Under the pieces are notes generated by a model. The model worked only from the letters and a program-made list of their open reading frames with translations, had not been told where the DNA came from and did no database searches. This document shows positions 33,221 to 42,570 of a stretch of 64,000 bases of DNA, one piece after another; the stretch's first letter is position 1; each line of letters opens with the position of its first letter. Origin of the DNA: Catenuloplanes indicus (GTDB taxonomy: Bacteria > Actinomycetota > Actinomycetes > Mycobacteriales > Micromonosporaceae). Location of the stretch: assembly GCF_030813715.1 (NCBI RefSeq), contig NZ_JAUSUZ010000001.1:1674001-1738000 (forward strand), read 5' to 3'. A program made the translations under genes and the position numbers.

Positions 33221-33751
33221 TCACAGCGGGTCGACGGCCTGTACCGCGCCGTTGGCGACCAGATGGGTCCAGCGGGTGCCGTCCCAGTACCGGTGCGTGT
33301 ACCGGCCGGTCGGGTCGCTGTGCCAGGCCGGCGGCGTGCTCGCCCGCCGCTGCGGCATCGCCGTGGCCACCGGTGCCCGGACCGGGTCCGGTGCGGCACC
33401 GGAGCCGGCTCCGCTGAAGCTGGGGCGGCGTCCGGTGTTGCGGTTCTGCCAGAGCAGGAAGATCAGCATCCACACCAGGCTGAGCACCTGGAATCCCACC
33501 CAGGAAATCACCTTCAGCATCATGAGGAACAACCAGAGACCGAGCGGTACGCGAAAGTACCAGACCCCGCCGCCGTCCGGCGGATCGAGAAACGCGGGCG
33601 CGCTCACCAGCACCCCCAACACCAGGGCGAACACCCACAGCAGTACGGCTCCGAGCAGCGCGGAGCCGTCCCCGGAGAACACCGTCAGGGCCGTCACGAT
33701 CGTCGGGCCGCCGACACACATGGTGGCGATCCAGAGCAGAAACTTGCGCAT
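33221..33751 (-). CDS. DUF2510-domain membrane protein
   Basis: The 176-aa protein has about four hydrophobic helices in the first 105 residues (FLLWIATMCVGGPTIVTALT, LLGAVLLWVFALVLGVLVSA, LGLWLFLMMLKVISWVGFQV). The C-terminal motif is AWHSDPTGRYTHRYWDGTRW, the DUF2510 signature common in actinobacterial membrane proteins. GAGGAG lies 8 nt before the ATG at 33751. It is a single gene on the opposite strand inside the caspase/CHAT locus, so its link to that system is uncertain. Confidence 0.85.
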   Translation of the reverse strand: MRKFLLWIATMCVGGPTIVTALTVFSGDGSALLGAVLLWVFALVLGVLVSAPAFLDPPDGGGVWYFRVPLGLWLFLMMLKVISWVGFQVLSLVWMLIFLLWQNRNTGRRPSFSGAGSGAAPDPVRAPVATAMPQRRASTPPAWHSDPTGRYTHRYWDGTRWTHLVANGAVQAVDPL

Positions 33752-33958
33752 CGTCCTTCTCCTCACCGGCGCGAATGCCCTGATGCTTCAGCGTTCGCAG
33801 CCGGATCGGTCCCTCTGCGCAGGCTTTGTCCCGCACCGTTCGCCCGCCCGTCCCCGGCGATCACCCGCGGCCCGATCGCCGTTCGGGCCGTACGCCGCAC
33901 CGATCATCCGGTTGGGGACACCACCGACCGTCAGCACACAGCGAGCAAGGGAGGCCCG

Positions 33959-36703
33959 ATGACGCCCGACGACGAGGCGATCCACCAGCGGTGCGCCGCG
34001 GTGGTCGGCCGGATCCGGCACGGCGTGTCCGACGCCGAGATCGACACGCTCGCCGCCGATCTGCACCGGCTGCCCGGCGGCCCGCGGACCAGCGCACTGG
34101 CGGCCGACGCCGCGCACGCGCTCTGCCGGACGCTGCCGCCGGGCGGCTTCGAGCGGCTACGGCACCTGGACGCGCTGCTCGCACTCGCCGACCGGCATCC
34201 GCCGGCCGGCCCGGACTGGCCCCCGGCCCGGCTCTGCGCCCGCGCCTTCTCCCTGCTCTGGGCCGTGGCCGAGCAGCGGGTCACCGACCTTCGCGCCGCT
34301 CTCACCGGGCTGGACGCGCTCGCGGCCGAGGGTGGCGGCGATCCACGGGTGGAGCAGGCGGTGGAGCTGGCGCGCACGGCGATCCGGCACGTCTACGCCC
34401 TGCAGAACGGCGACAGCTCCGGCGTGCACCGGATGGCGGCGCAGGCGGCCGGCACGATGCCCGGCGATCCGATGACCGGCCTGCTCGCTCGGCTGACCGA
34501 CGTCGCCACCGCCGCCGACCGGGGGGAGGACGTCGGACCGCTGCTGGACCGGGTGCGGGCGGACGTCGCGCGGCTGCCGGCCGGTCACCCGATGCACGCC
34601 GCCATGGCGGAGATGAACACGCTGCTCGGCCCGATGCTGGCGGTGCGGGACGCGGGCGGCGCCTACGAACCCCCGGGCGAGGATCAGATAGCGGCGATGC
34701 TGGCGCAGGCGGAACGGCCCGGCGCCGGCGACGGCGAGCGGGCGCTGGCCTACGCGGCGGCGGGCGGCACGCTGATGGGTGTCGGGCGCGAGTCCGGCCG
34801 GGACCGTGTCGCGCGCGGCGTGGACTGCTTCCGGCACGCCGTCGCACTGACCCCGCCCGGCGACAGCCGCCGGGTCCTGCACCTGGTGGGGCTGGCCACC
34901 GCGCTGTTTCGCCGCAAGGAGATCACCGGTGCGGTGGCCGACCTGCGCGAGGCGCATCCGCTGCTGGTCGAGGCGCGGGAGCTGGCCGGCGGCCCGCACC
35001 ACCCACAGTGGTCGCAGATCAACGAGATGCTGGCCCACACCCGGCTCCAGGCGGACCGGTCGGTGCCGGAGGACGGCGCGGACCGGGCCGGTGACGTGCG
35101 GCGGGCGCGGGACAGTGCGCTGGACGGGCTGCGGCGGCACGCCTACAACCTGCTGCTGCAGACGGATCGCCGGGTCGCCCGGCTGGCCGCGCTGGACGCG
35201 GTCGACGCCGCGCTCCACGCGGCACACATGTGCCTGGTCGACGCCGACCCCGCGACGGCGGTCCGGGCGCTGGACGGCGGCCGGGCGCTGAGCCTGTTCG
35301 CCGCGACCCGGCTGCGGCAACTGCCGGAACTGCTGGAACGAGCGGGCCGCGCGGACCTGGCCGCGCGCTGGCGGGCCGCGGACCCGGGCACGGCGCCGAT
35401 CGAACTGCGCCACGACGTGCTCACCGCGCTCACCGACGGCACCGGCCTGCTCGACCCGCCCGGCTTCGCCGACATCCAGCGGGCGCTGCGCCGGCTCGAC
35501 GGTGACGCGCTGGTCTACCTGATCCCGTCACGGCCGCCGAACCCCGGATGGGCGGTGGTGGTGCCCGCCGACGGCAGGCCCGGCTACATGGCGCTGCCCG
35601 ACCTGCGGATCGACGCCGACGACATCGAGCTGTTCCTGACCGCGCTGCGCTCCCGGAACCTGGTCGCGGGCGACGGTCCCGCACCGGCCGCCGGCTCACG
35701 GCCACGGGACCTCGAGCCGGAGGACGAAGACGGTGAGTCCGGCTTCGGCGCGCGGCTGGACACGCTCTGCGACTGGGCGTGGCGGGCCGCGATCGGGCCA
35801 CTGCTCAGCTCCGGCGTCCGCCGGCCGGCCGGGCGGCTGCCGCACGTCTATCTCGTCCCGATGGGCGACCTGAGCCGCGTGCCCTGGCACGCCGCCCGGC
35901 CACGTGGCGGCGAGTACGCCGTGCTGGCCGCCGCGTTCTCGCAGACCGCGTCCGCCCGGATGCTGATCGACGCCGCCGCGCGGCCGCCGGTACCGCCGTC
36001 CCCCACCGGCCTGATCGTCGGTGACCCGCGGACCCCGCCGCACATCCCGGATCTGGCCGCCGCCGGCGCCGAGGCGCTGGCCGTGCACCGCGCGTTCTAC
36101 CGCGGTGGCCGGTACGTCGGCCGGATCGGGTCCGCGACCGCCGCCTCCGGTGCCGGGACCGCGGCCGAGGTACGCGCATGGCTCACCGGCGACCGCCCTG
36201 GCGCGGGCACCACCCTGCACCTGGCCTGCCACGGCTTCACCGACATCGCGACCGCCCGGTCGTTCCTGCAGCTGGCGGCGGACCCGGGCACCGGCGAATC
36301 CGAGCTGGACGCCACGGAGCTGGTCGACCTGATGGGCTCGGCACCGCGGCGCGACGTCGGCCTGGTCGTGCTGGCGGCGTGCCGGACCGGCCTGGCCATC
36401 AACGGCTACGACGACGCGTACAGCCTCGGCACCGCGTTCCTGGCCGGCGGCGCCCGGTCGGTGCTGTCCACGCTGTGGAGCATCCCGGACCGGGACACGT
36501 CGGTGCTGATGTTCATGTTCCACCACTACCGGATGACCGGGCGGCTGCCGGTCTGGGAGGCGTTGCGGCGCGCGCAGGCCTGGATGCTCGATCCCGGCCG
36601 CGAGGTGCCCGCCACCATGCCCGGCGCGCTGCGCGACCAGCTACGGCAGAGCGACCCGGCCCAGGTGGCCGCCTGGGCCGGCTTCGTCCACGGCGGACAG
36701 TGA
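33959..36703 (+). CDS. TPR-like CHAT-domain protease, second copy
   Basis: The 914-aa protein has a helical TPR-like N-terminal region (about 1-560) and a C-terminal CHAT domain. The dyad is intact: TLHLACHGF (H758) and VVLAACRTG (C808). Flanking landmarks are YLVPMGDLSRVPWHAARPRG, GLIVGDPRTPPHIPDLAAA and VLSTLWSIPDRDTSVLMF. It shares the order and motifs of the CHAT protein at 19562-23269, and both end with a similar AWAGFVHGGQ / SWAAFTHQGR tail, so they are probably paralogues. GGGAGG precedes the ATG. The next gene starts 16 nt later. Confidence 0.92.
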   Translation: MTPDDEAIHQRCAAVVGRIRHGVSDAEIDTLAADLHRLPGGPRTSALAADAAHALCRTLPPGGFERLRHLDALLALADRHPPAGPDWPPARLCARAFSLLWAVAEQRVTDLRAALTGLDALAAEGGGDPRVEQAVELARTAIRHVYALQNGDSSGVHRMAAQAAGTMPGDPMTGLLARLTDVATAADRGEDVGPLLDRVRADVARLPAGHPMHAAMAEMNTLLGPMLAVRDAGGAYEPPGEDQIAAMLAQAERPGAGDGERALAYAAAGGTLMGVGRESGRDRVARGVDCFRHAVALTPPGDSRRVLHLVGLATALFRRKEITGAVADLREAHPLLVEARELAGGPHHPQWSQINEMLAHTRLQADRSVPEDGADRAGDVRRARDSALDGLRRHAYNLLLQTDRRVARLAALDAVDAALHAAHMCLVDADPATAVRALDGGRALSLFAATRLRQLPELLERAGRADLAARWRAADPGTAPIELRHDVLTALTDGTGLLDPPGFADIQRALRRLDGDALVYLIPSRPPNPGWAVVVPADGRPGYMALPDLRIDADDIELFLTALRSRNLVAGDGPAPAAGSRPRDLEPEDEDGESGFGARLDTLCDWAWRAAIGPLLSSGVRRPAGRLPHVYLVPMGDLSRVPWHAARPRGGEYAVLAAAFSQTASARMLIDAAARPPVPPSPTGLIVGDPRTPPHIPDLAAAGAEALAVHRAFYRGGRYVGRIGSATAASGAGTAAEVRAWLTGDRPGAGTTLHLACHGFTDIATARSFLQLAADPGTGESELDATELVDLMGSAPRRDVGLVVLAACRTGLAINGYDDAYSLGTAFLAGGARSVLSTLWSIPDRDTSVLMFMFHHYRMTGRLPVWEALRRAQAWMLDPGREVPATMPGALRDQLRQSDPAQVAAWAGFVHGGQ

Positions 36704-36719
36704 ACCGGAGGGATACACC

Positions 36720-38915
36720 ATGCAGGACACCACCACCGCCTCGCTGCGGGCGGAGCTCGCCGGGCTGACCGGCGCGGAGCGGGTACGGCCGCTGCTGCAG
36801 CTCGGCCAGCAGCTGATGAACGACTACTGGCGGAGCGGACCCGGGCAGCCCGGCGCGCTGCCGTACCTGAATCAGGCGATCGAGGTGGTGTCGGAGGCGT
36901 GCGAGCACCTGGAGACCGGCGACGCGCACCGGGGCAGCGCGGTCGCCATGCTCGGCGTGGCGCGGGCGATGCGCGGCCTGGCGCACGCCGGCCCGCCGGC
37001 CGACTGCGACACCGGCGTCGTCCTGCTGGAAGAGGCGCTCAGCGCCGGCACGCTGCCGCCCGGCCTTCGGATGATGTCGCGGATGACGCTCGGGCAGCTC
37101 TACCTCACCCGGGCCGTCCGCGGCTCCGCCACCGGCGACGACGCCGGCCGGGCAGCCGCCTGCTTCCGCGCGGTGCGCACCGAGAACCTGGTGCAGGCCG
37201 AGATGCGCGCGGCCGCCGAGACGATGCTGGAGCTCGCCGAGGCGCTGCAGGCCGTGCGCGGCGGGCCCGGTGGACCGGCCGGGCTCGACTTCGCACGGAT
37301 CACGCGGATGATGTCGGCGCTGCAGGACATGCAGGATCGGATGCGGGCCGGCACGTCGGCGTTCGGGACGATGCCCTCCTTCCTGGACGCCGACGACCTG
37401 GCCCGGCAGGACCCGCTGGACCGCCCCGTCCCGTTCGTCGAGGTGGAGGTGGAGGTGGAGGTGGACGCCCCGGCCGCGGAGCCCGAACGGGCGGCCGCGC
37501 CGGCGCCGGACGCCCACCCGCTCGCCCTCGCCCTGACCGGTGCCACCGACGTCTTCGCGGCCGCCGCGATGCTGCTGAGCCCGCAACCGCCCCCGGCCTC
37601 CATCGCGGACATCGACGACCTGGCCGGCCTGGCCGCGACCGCCGTGTACACCGCCGACCCGGCCGACCCGGCCGACCTGCTGCTGCTCGCCGCCGCACTG
37701 CACACCCGCGCGCGGCACGATGACGCCGATCCGGACGACCCGGACGGCGACCACCGTGTCGCCGGGCGGCACCTGCTGGAGGCGCTGGAGGCGCTGCCGC
37801 CCGGCCATCCCGCGGCCGTGACGGTCCTCGGCTGTCTCGGCGCGTTCCTCGACGGCGAACCGCCGCTCGGCGGGCTGGCCGGCCGGTTCGCCGACCGCGC
37901 GGACGCGATCATCGCGGCCGGTGCGACGGACGCGGCCGCACCCGTCCTGCGCGCCGTCTGCCGCGCCTGCGGCGGCGGCGACCCGGTATCGCCGGAGTCC
38001 GTTCCGGACACCCTGCCGTGGGCGGCCCGGGCCCGGGAGGTCATGCGGGCGGCCGGCCGTACCCGGGCCCGGCTCGGCGGTGCCGCCCCGGCCGACATCG
38101 CCGCGGCCCTGCGGCGGCTGCGGGTGGACGGCCTGGCCGGGCCGGACGGGCTGTTCCTGCACGCCGCGGACGGGCGCCTGCTCGCGTCCTGGCCACCGGA
38201 CTGGCGGCGTGCCCTGATCATCGACGGTACGGACACGGCACCGCCACCCGGCGTGGTCGTCTCCTATCTCGCGTCCACGGACCGGGTGCCGGCCCTGCTC
38301 GACCGCGACACGCCGCCGGTGAGCGCGCATCCGGTCTTCGTGGCGAACCCGCGCGGCGACCGCGACGCCGCCAGCGTCGACACGATGATCCTGCGCCGGC
38401 TGTTCCACCCCCGGTCGGTGGGTTTCGGGCGGACCGCCGAGCACAGCGCCGGTGCCGGCACTCCCGCCGAGGTGGCCGCGCATCTGGACGCGTCGCTGCT
38501 GCACCTCGGCTGCGACGCGGACGACGACGGCCTGCGCCTGGCCGGCCCGGCCACGCTCGGCACCGCCGAGATCCGGGCGCACGGCGGGCGGGCCGGCGGC
38601 GTCGCGATCCTGCCCGCCTCCGCCGGCGCGGCCTGCGCCCGCCTGGCCGGTGCGCTGCTCGACGGCGGTTTCGCCGGGGTGGTCGGCTGGAGCCGGCCGG
38701 TGCCGGCCACCGCCGAGTCGCTGGCGCTGTTCATGCTGCACCTGAAGCTGGTCGACGGCGGGCTGCCGCCCGCGGACGCGGTGCACGACGTCCGCGGCTG
38801 GCTGGCCGACACGGCCCGGACCGCGCCGGCCCATCTGCCCGCCGGATACGCGCCCGCGCTGCGCGACCCGGCAACGGCCGGGGCCGCCGACAGCCTCCGG
38901 TACTGGGGGCGCTGA
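36720..38915 (+). CDS. CHAT-like pseudoprotease
   Basis: The 731-aa protein has a helical first half (LNQAIEVVSEACEHLETG) and a C-terminal domain that follows the CHAT pattern (SAHPVFVANPRGD, HLDASLLHLGC, GGVAILPAS, FAGVVGWSRPVPATAESLAL). The catalytic His position (LHLACHG in the upstream gene) reads LHLGCDA, giving Asp at residue 599. The Cys position (LAACRTG) reads LPASAGA, giving Ser at 634. It should not be an active cysteine protease. It lies 16 nt downstream of an active CHAT gene, which suggests a regulator or decoy. An EV repeat lies near residue 242. Confidence 0.78.
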   Translation: MQDTTTASLRAELAGLTGAERVRPLLQLGQQLMNDYWRSGPGQPGALPYLNQAIEVVSEACEHLETGDAHRGSAVAMLGVARAMRGLAHAGPPADCDTGVVLLEEALSAGTLPPGLRMMSRMTLGQLYLTRAVRGSATGDDAGRAAACFRAVRTENLVQAEMRAAAETMLELAEALQAVRGGPGGPAGLDFARITRMMSALQDMQDRMRAGTSAFGTMPSFLDADDLARQDPLDRPVPFVEVEVEVEVDAPAAEPERAAAPAPDAHPLALALTGATDVFAAAAMLLSPQPPPASIADIDDLAGLAATAVYTADPADPADLLLLAAALHTRARHDDADPDDPDGDHRVAGRHLLEALEALPPGHPAAVTVLGCLGAFLDGEPPLGGLAGRFADRADAIIAAGATDAAAPVLRAVCRACGGGDPVSPESVPDTLPWAARAREVMRAAGRTRARLGGAAPADIAAALRRLRVDGLAGPDGLFLHAADGRLLASWPPDWRRALIIDGTDTAPPPGVVVSYLASTDRVPALLDRDTPPVSAHPVFVANPRGDRDAASVDTMILRRLFHPRSVGFGRTAEHSAGAGTPAEVAAHLDASLLHLGCDADDDGLRLAGPATLGTAEIRAHGGRAGGVAILPASAGAACARLAGALLDGGFAGVVGWSRPVPATAESLALFMLHLKLVDGGLPPADAVHDVRGWLADTARTAPAHLPAGYAPALRDPATAGAADSLRYWGR
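37440..37463 (+). repeat. (GAGGTG)4 hexanucleotide repeat
   Basis: Four perfect GAGGTG units inside the pseudoprotease gene encode Glu-Val repeats. The unit is a multiple of three, so copy changes would not shift the frame. Confidence 0.8.
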
Positions 38916-39024
38916 GCCCAGGATCGGCGTTCTCGCGCACGCGGACGCGCTCCGGTCACCACCGGCTCGGCACGTCGCCGGCAGAACCATGGCGAACAGC
39001 GGGCCAGGATCCTGGTCCGGCGCG

Positions 39025-39041
39025 CACCGTCGCGGTGCGTC
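39025..39041. terminator. Hairpin after the pseudoprotease gene
   Basis: CGCACCG and CGGTGCG form a 7-bp perfect stem with a TCG loop between the pseudoprotease gene and the convergent molybdenum hydroxylase gene. Confidence 0.4.
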
Positions 39042-39086
39042 CGGCGGCCGGGCGCGGTACCGCCGGCAGTGGTGAGCGGCCGGCAC

Positions 39087-39111
39087 GATGCCGGGACCAC
39101 GTCCCGGCATC
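39087..39111. terminator. Strong terminator hairpin between convergent genes
   Basis: An 11-bp perfect stem (39087-39097 with 39101-39111) with a 3-nt loop lies 11 nt before the stop of the minus-strand hydroxylase gene. Confidence 0.75.
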
Positions 39112-39122
39112 GCCGCGCGGCC

Positions 39123-41354
39123 TCACGGCAGCAGCTTGTCCAGTGTGATCGGCAGGTCGTAGCGGCGGATGCCGGTGGCGTTGTAGATGGCGTTGCCGAT
39201 CGCGGCGGCCGAGCCGACCGCGCCCAGCTCGCCCAGCCCGCGGGTGCCGAGGGCGCCGACGTTCGGGTCCGGCTCGCTGAGCAGGTGCACGTCGATGTCC
39301 GGGACGTCGGCGTTGACCGGCACCATGTAGTCGGCCATGTTCGACGCGGCCAGCCGGCCGGTCGCGGTCTCCAGCGGGTTCTTCTCCAGCAGGGCCTGCC
39401 CGATGCCGAAGATGACGCCGCCGACGATCTGGCCGCGGGCGGCCTGCGCGTTGACGACCCGGCCGGCGTCCACCACCGTGGTGAAGCGGCTGACGCGGGG
39501 TTCGCCGGTGAACCGGTTGACGCGCACCTCGCAGAAGTGGGCCCCGAAGCTGTGGAACTCGTACTGCGCGATCGTCTCGGGCGCGAGCGCCGTCTGCCGG
39601 TCCACGAGCAGGCTCTTGCGGCCGAGCGCGGCGAGCAGACGCCCGAAGGTCATCGTCCGGCCGGCCCCGCTGAGGCGCCCGTCGGCGTAGGTGACGTATG
39701 CGGGGTCGGCGCCGTGCCACGGTGAGGCCGGCTCGGTCACCGCGAGCCGCCGGAGCTCGGCGATCGCGCCCTCGGCCGCGGCCACGACGGACGGCACGGT
39801 ACTGGAGGTCGCCGCGGACCCGGCGGCGGTCGCACCCGGCGGCAGCTTGGAGTCACCGAGCCGCGGCGTCACCTTCCGCAGCGGGATGCCGAGCTGGTCG
39901 GCCCCGACGATGGCGATCACCGTGAGCGCGCCGGTGCCCATGTCGCTGGTCGCGGTGGACACGATCGCGGTGTCGTCGTCGCGCAGTTCCACGCTGGCGT
40001 TGACCGGCATGCGGTTACCGGGGTAAATGGCGGTGGCCATGCCCATGCCGATCAGCCACTGACCGTCGGTCCGGCTCCGGGGTTCGGCCCGGCGTGCCGA
40101 CCAGCCGAAACGCCGTGCGCCGATGCGGTAGCAGTCCCTGAGGTGCTTGCTGGAGAAGGCCTTGCCGGTTCTGGGGCTGACGTCGGCGTAGTTTCGCAGC
40201 CGCACCTCGACCGGGTCGATCCCGGCCCGGACCGCGATCTCGTCCATCAGCGTCTCCAGCGCGAACGCGCCCGGTGCCTCGTTGGGTCCGCGCATCGCCC
40301 AGGTCGGCGGCATGTCGAGCGTGACGAACCGCTGCCGGATGTGCAGGTTCGGGGTCTTGTACAGCGAGTCGGTGGTGTCGGTCGCGGGCAGCATCGGCCA
40401 TCCGCCGACGGCCGGCACCTCGGCGTCGCTGTCGTGGCTGACCGCCTGGAGCACCCCGGCGCGGGAGGCGCCCAGACGTACCGTGTGGTTGATCTGGCCT
40501 CGGTGGCCGACCATGGTGAACACCTGCTCGCGGGTCATCACCAGTTTCACCGGGCGGCCCAGCTGGTAGGCGGCACCGGCGGCGAGGATCGAGTCGTTCC
40601 ACGTCCACACCCGGCTGCCGAAGCCGCCGCCGGTGTAGGTGCAGATGACGCGGACGGCCTGCAGCGGCAGATTCAGCCGGTCCGCGAGCAGCTGCGCGGC
40701 TACCATCGGTGACTGCGAACCGGTCCAGACGGTCACCTCGGTCCTCGCCTCGTTCCACTGGGCGACGGCGGCGTGCGGCTCCATCGCGACGTGGTGCTGG
40801 ACGGGCTGGTGGAACGTCGCCTGGACGACCAGGTCGCTGGCGGCCAGGGCCGCGTCGATCGAGTCGACGCCCGGCGCGAGCACCGTGACGGCCGCCGGGC
40901 CCACGGTGGGCGGCAGCGGCGGGGTCACGCCAGGGCTGTGCGCCTCCAGCGAGAGCCTCGGGCTCGCGGTCTCGTAGGTGGTGGCGATCAGCGCCGCGGC
41001 GTCCCGCGCCTGCTCGAACGTCTCGGCGACGACCACGGCGATGGCCTGCCCGTAGTATCGGACCTCGCGGTCCTGCAGCGGCAGGTAGTTCTCCACGGTC
41101 AGCGCCTGCGAGCCGGCCGGCGGCGGCCGGAAACCCAGGTTCCGGTCCGGGTTGAAGACCGCGAGGACGCCCGGGGCGGCCACCGCCGCGGCCGTGTCCA
41201 TCCGCGCGATCCGGCCTTTCGCGATCGTGCTGGTGACGACGTACGCGTACGCGACATCGGTGACCGGGTGGTCCGCCGCGTACTGCGCCACACCGGTGAC
41301 CTTCGACCGGCCGTCGACGCGGTCGATCTCGCGGCCGAGGGGTGAGACGGGCAT
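39123..41354 (-). CDS. Molybdenum hydroxylase large (molybdopterin-binding) subunit, xanthine dehydrogenase family
   Basis: The 743-aa protein follows the PaoC/XdhA-type large subunit: N-terminal DGRSKVTGVAQYAADH, the substrate-channel TYTGGGFGSR, DMPPTWAMRGPNEAPGAFALE, and the active-site Glu in GTRGLGELGAVG. Such subunits hydroxylate aldehydes or heterocycles with a Mo-molybdopterin centre. They normally need small 2Fe-2S and FAD subunits, and neither is encoded nearby. An AGGAG site precedes the ATG. The gene is alone in its transcript as far as can be seen, so the electron-transfer partners must come from elsewhere. Confidence 0.9.
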   Translation of the reverse strand: MPVSPLGREIDRVDGRSKVTGVAQYAADHPVTDVAYAYVVTSTIAKGRIARMDTAAAVAAPGVLAVFNPDRNLGFRPPPAGSQALTVENYLPLQDREVRYYGQAIAVVVAETFEQARDAAALIATTYETASPRLSLEAHSPGVTPPLPPTVGPAAVTVLAPGVDSIDAALAASDLVVQATFHQPVQHHVAMEPHAAVAQWNEARTEVTVWTGSQSPMVAAQLLADRLNLPLQAVRVICTYTGGGFGSRVWTWNDSILAAGAAYQLGRPVKLVMTREQVFTMVGHRGQINHTVRLGASRAGVLQAVSHDSDAEVPAVGGWPMLPATDTTDSLYKTPNLHIRQRFVTLDMPPTWAMRGPNEAPGAFALETLMDEIAVRAGIDPVEVRLRNYADVSPRTGKAFSSKHLRDCYRIGARRFGWSARRAEPRSRTDGQWLIGMGMATAIYPGNRMPVNASVELRDDDTAIVSTATSDMGTGALTVIAIVGADQLGIPLRKVTPRLGDSKLPPGATAAGSAATSSTVPSVVAAAEGAIAELRRLAVTEPASPWHGADPAYVTYADGRLSGAGRTMTFGRLLAALGRKSLLVDRQTALAPETIAQYEFHSFGAHFCEVRVNRFTGEPRVSRFTTVVDAGRVVNAQAARGQIVGGVIFGIGQALLEKNPLETATGRLAASNMADYMVPVNADVPDIDVHLLSEPDPNVGALGTRGLGELGAVGSAAAIGNAIYNATGIRRYDLPITLDKLLP

Positions 41355-41484
41355 GCGTGACTCCTGACTGTGGACGCTCTACTGGCCGAAGGTTCGGGCG
41401 TCCGTCCACTCTGGCCGCCGGCGTCGTCGGGCTGCCACGGACTGCCGGTCCCCGGATGGGGCGACGGGGACCGGCGCCGGTGGG

Positions 41485-42339
41485 TCAGACCGAGGGCCGC
41501 GACCGGCCCACCAGCAGCGTGCTGAGCAGGGCCACGAAGTACATGGTGAAGACGGAGACCAGCACGGTCGTCTCGCCCAGGTCGGCGAGCTGCCAGGACT
41601 GCCCGGCGGGGTCGGTCACGACGCCGTCCTCCCGGGTGAAGAAACGCGCGGTCAGGACCAGGGCGACGCTGACGTACGGCACGATCGCCTGATACCAGAA
41701 GGCGTCACCGACGGTCTCCGCCTCGGGACGGACCGCGGCCGGGCCGCGCCGGGCGAGGTAGAGCGCGAAGAGCTGGAAGATCGTGTAGACGCACAGGAAC
41801 CAGCCGGCGAAGTTGGACAGCGGCACGCCGAAGTAGCCGCCGCCGTTCTCCCAGATCCAGGCGCCGCCCGCGGTCGCCGCGTTCGGGTCCATGACCAGGT
41901 CCCACATCACCATCACGAAGCTGGCGATCAGCGGTACGAGCACGACGTCCCGGCCACGTGGCCGCGCGTCCCGGATGCCGAGCAGGATATGCGCGATCTG
42001 CCAGGAGAAGTATCCGGTGGCGAAGTACGCGGGTGCGATCACCAGCGGGACCAGGAACAGCTTGAGACCGAGGTTGTCCGAGTAGTAGTAGTCGCCGAAC
42101 GGGAACCCGGTCACGATGCTGAGGTTCTCGTAGACGTTGCTCACCACGAACGTGATCAGCGCGAAGACCGCGAACGAGGCGAGCGTGTAGCGGCGCAGCG
42201 CGTGCATCGCCACGACCGCCACCAGCAGCACCACGTTCAGGATGGGCTGCGGCCACCCGGCGAGCGTGGTGCCCACCGCCAGCACCAGCTGGGCGGCGAT
42301 GACCCACCACAGAATCGTTGTCCGACGGTCGGTGCGCAT
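41485..42339 (-). CDS. CruF-like carotenoid biosynthesis (hydratase) membrane protein
   Basis: The 284-aa protein has seven to eight hydrophobic segments (TTILWWVIAAQLVLAVGTTL, LNVVLLVAVVAMHAL). Conserved stretches of the carotenoid hydratase family are GFPFGDYYYSDNLG, MWDLVMDPNAATAGGAWIW and YFGVPLSNFAGWF. CruF-type enzymes add water to carotenoid end double bonds, as in bacterioruberin synthesis. The ATG at 42339 has an AGGAGG site. No other carotenoid genes are in the window, so the pathway context is missing. Confidence 0.85.
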   Translation of the reverse strand: MRTDRRTTILWWVIAAQLVLAVGTTLAGWPQPILNVVLLVAVVAMHALRRYTLASFAVFALITFVVSNVYENLSIVTGFPFGDYYYSDNLGLKLFLVPLVIAPAYFATGYFSWQIAHILLGIRDARPRGRDVVLVPLIASFVMVMWDLVMDPNAATAGGAWIWENGGGYFGVPLSNFAGWFLCVYTIFQLFALYLARRGPAAVRPEAETVGDAFWYQAIVPYVSVALVLTARFFTREDGVVTDPAGQSWQLADLGETTVLVSVFTMYFVALLSTLLVGRSRPSV

Positions 42340-42483
42340 CCTTGGAACTCCTCCTGACGGGAACACTGAACGACGCATTCCCCGCCCGGCGCGGCCGGCC
42401 CGGGAATGCGTGCTTCAGGCTGCACCGCACCGGCCGCCGCTACCACCGACTGCCGATCCGAGGCTCGCCCCTCCGTCCCCGGG

Positions 42484-42570
42484 TCAGCGCACGTCGACGC
42501 GGAGGATGCGGTGCGGCGCGGGCGACGCGAGCCGGCCGATGCCGGCGCCGGTGATCGGGACGACGGACAT
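42484..42570 (-). CDS. Possible 28-aa peptide or gene stub downstream of the SDR
   Basis: An ATG overlaps the SDR stop by 1 nt (TGATG) and opens a 28-codon frame (MSVVPITGAGIGRLASPAPH, then RILRVDVR). The coupling suggests real translation, but the length and lack of homology make a truncated remnant more likely than a functional gene. Confidence 0.3.
   Translation of the reverse strand: MSVVPITGAGIGRLASPAPHRILRVDVR

Noticed and set aside
33221-33751. DUF2510 membrane protein as a core member of the caspase/CHAT system
   Set aside because: It is on the opposite strand with its own ribosome site and terminator. DUF2510 proteins are widespread in actinomycetes, so the location alone is weak evidence.
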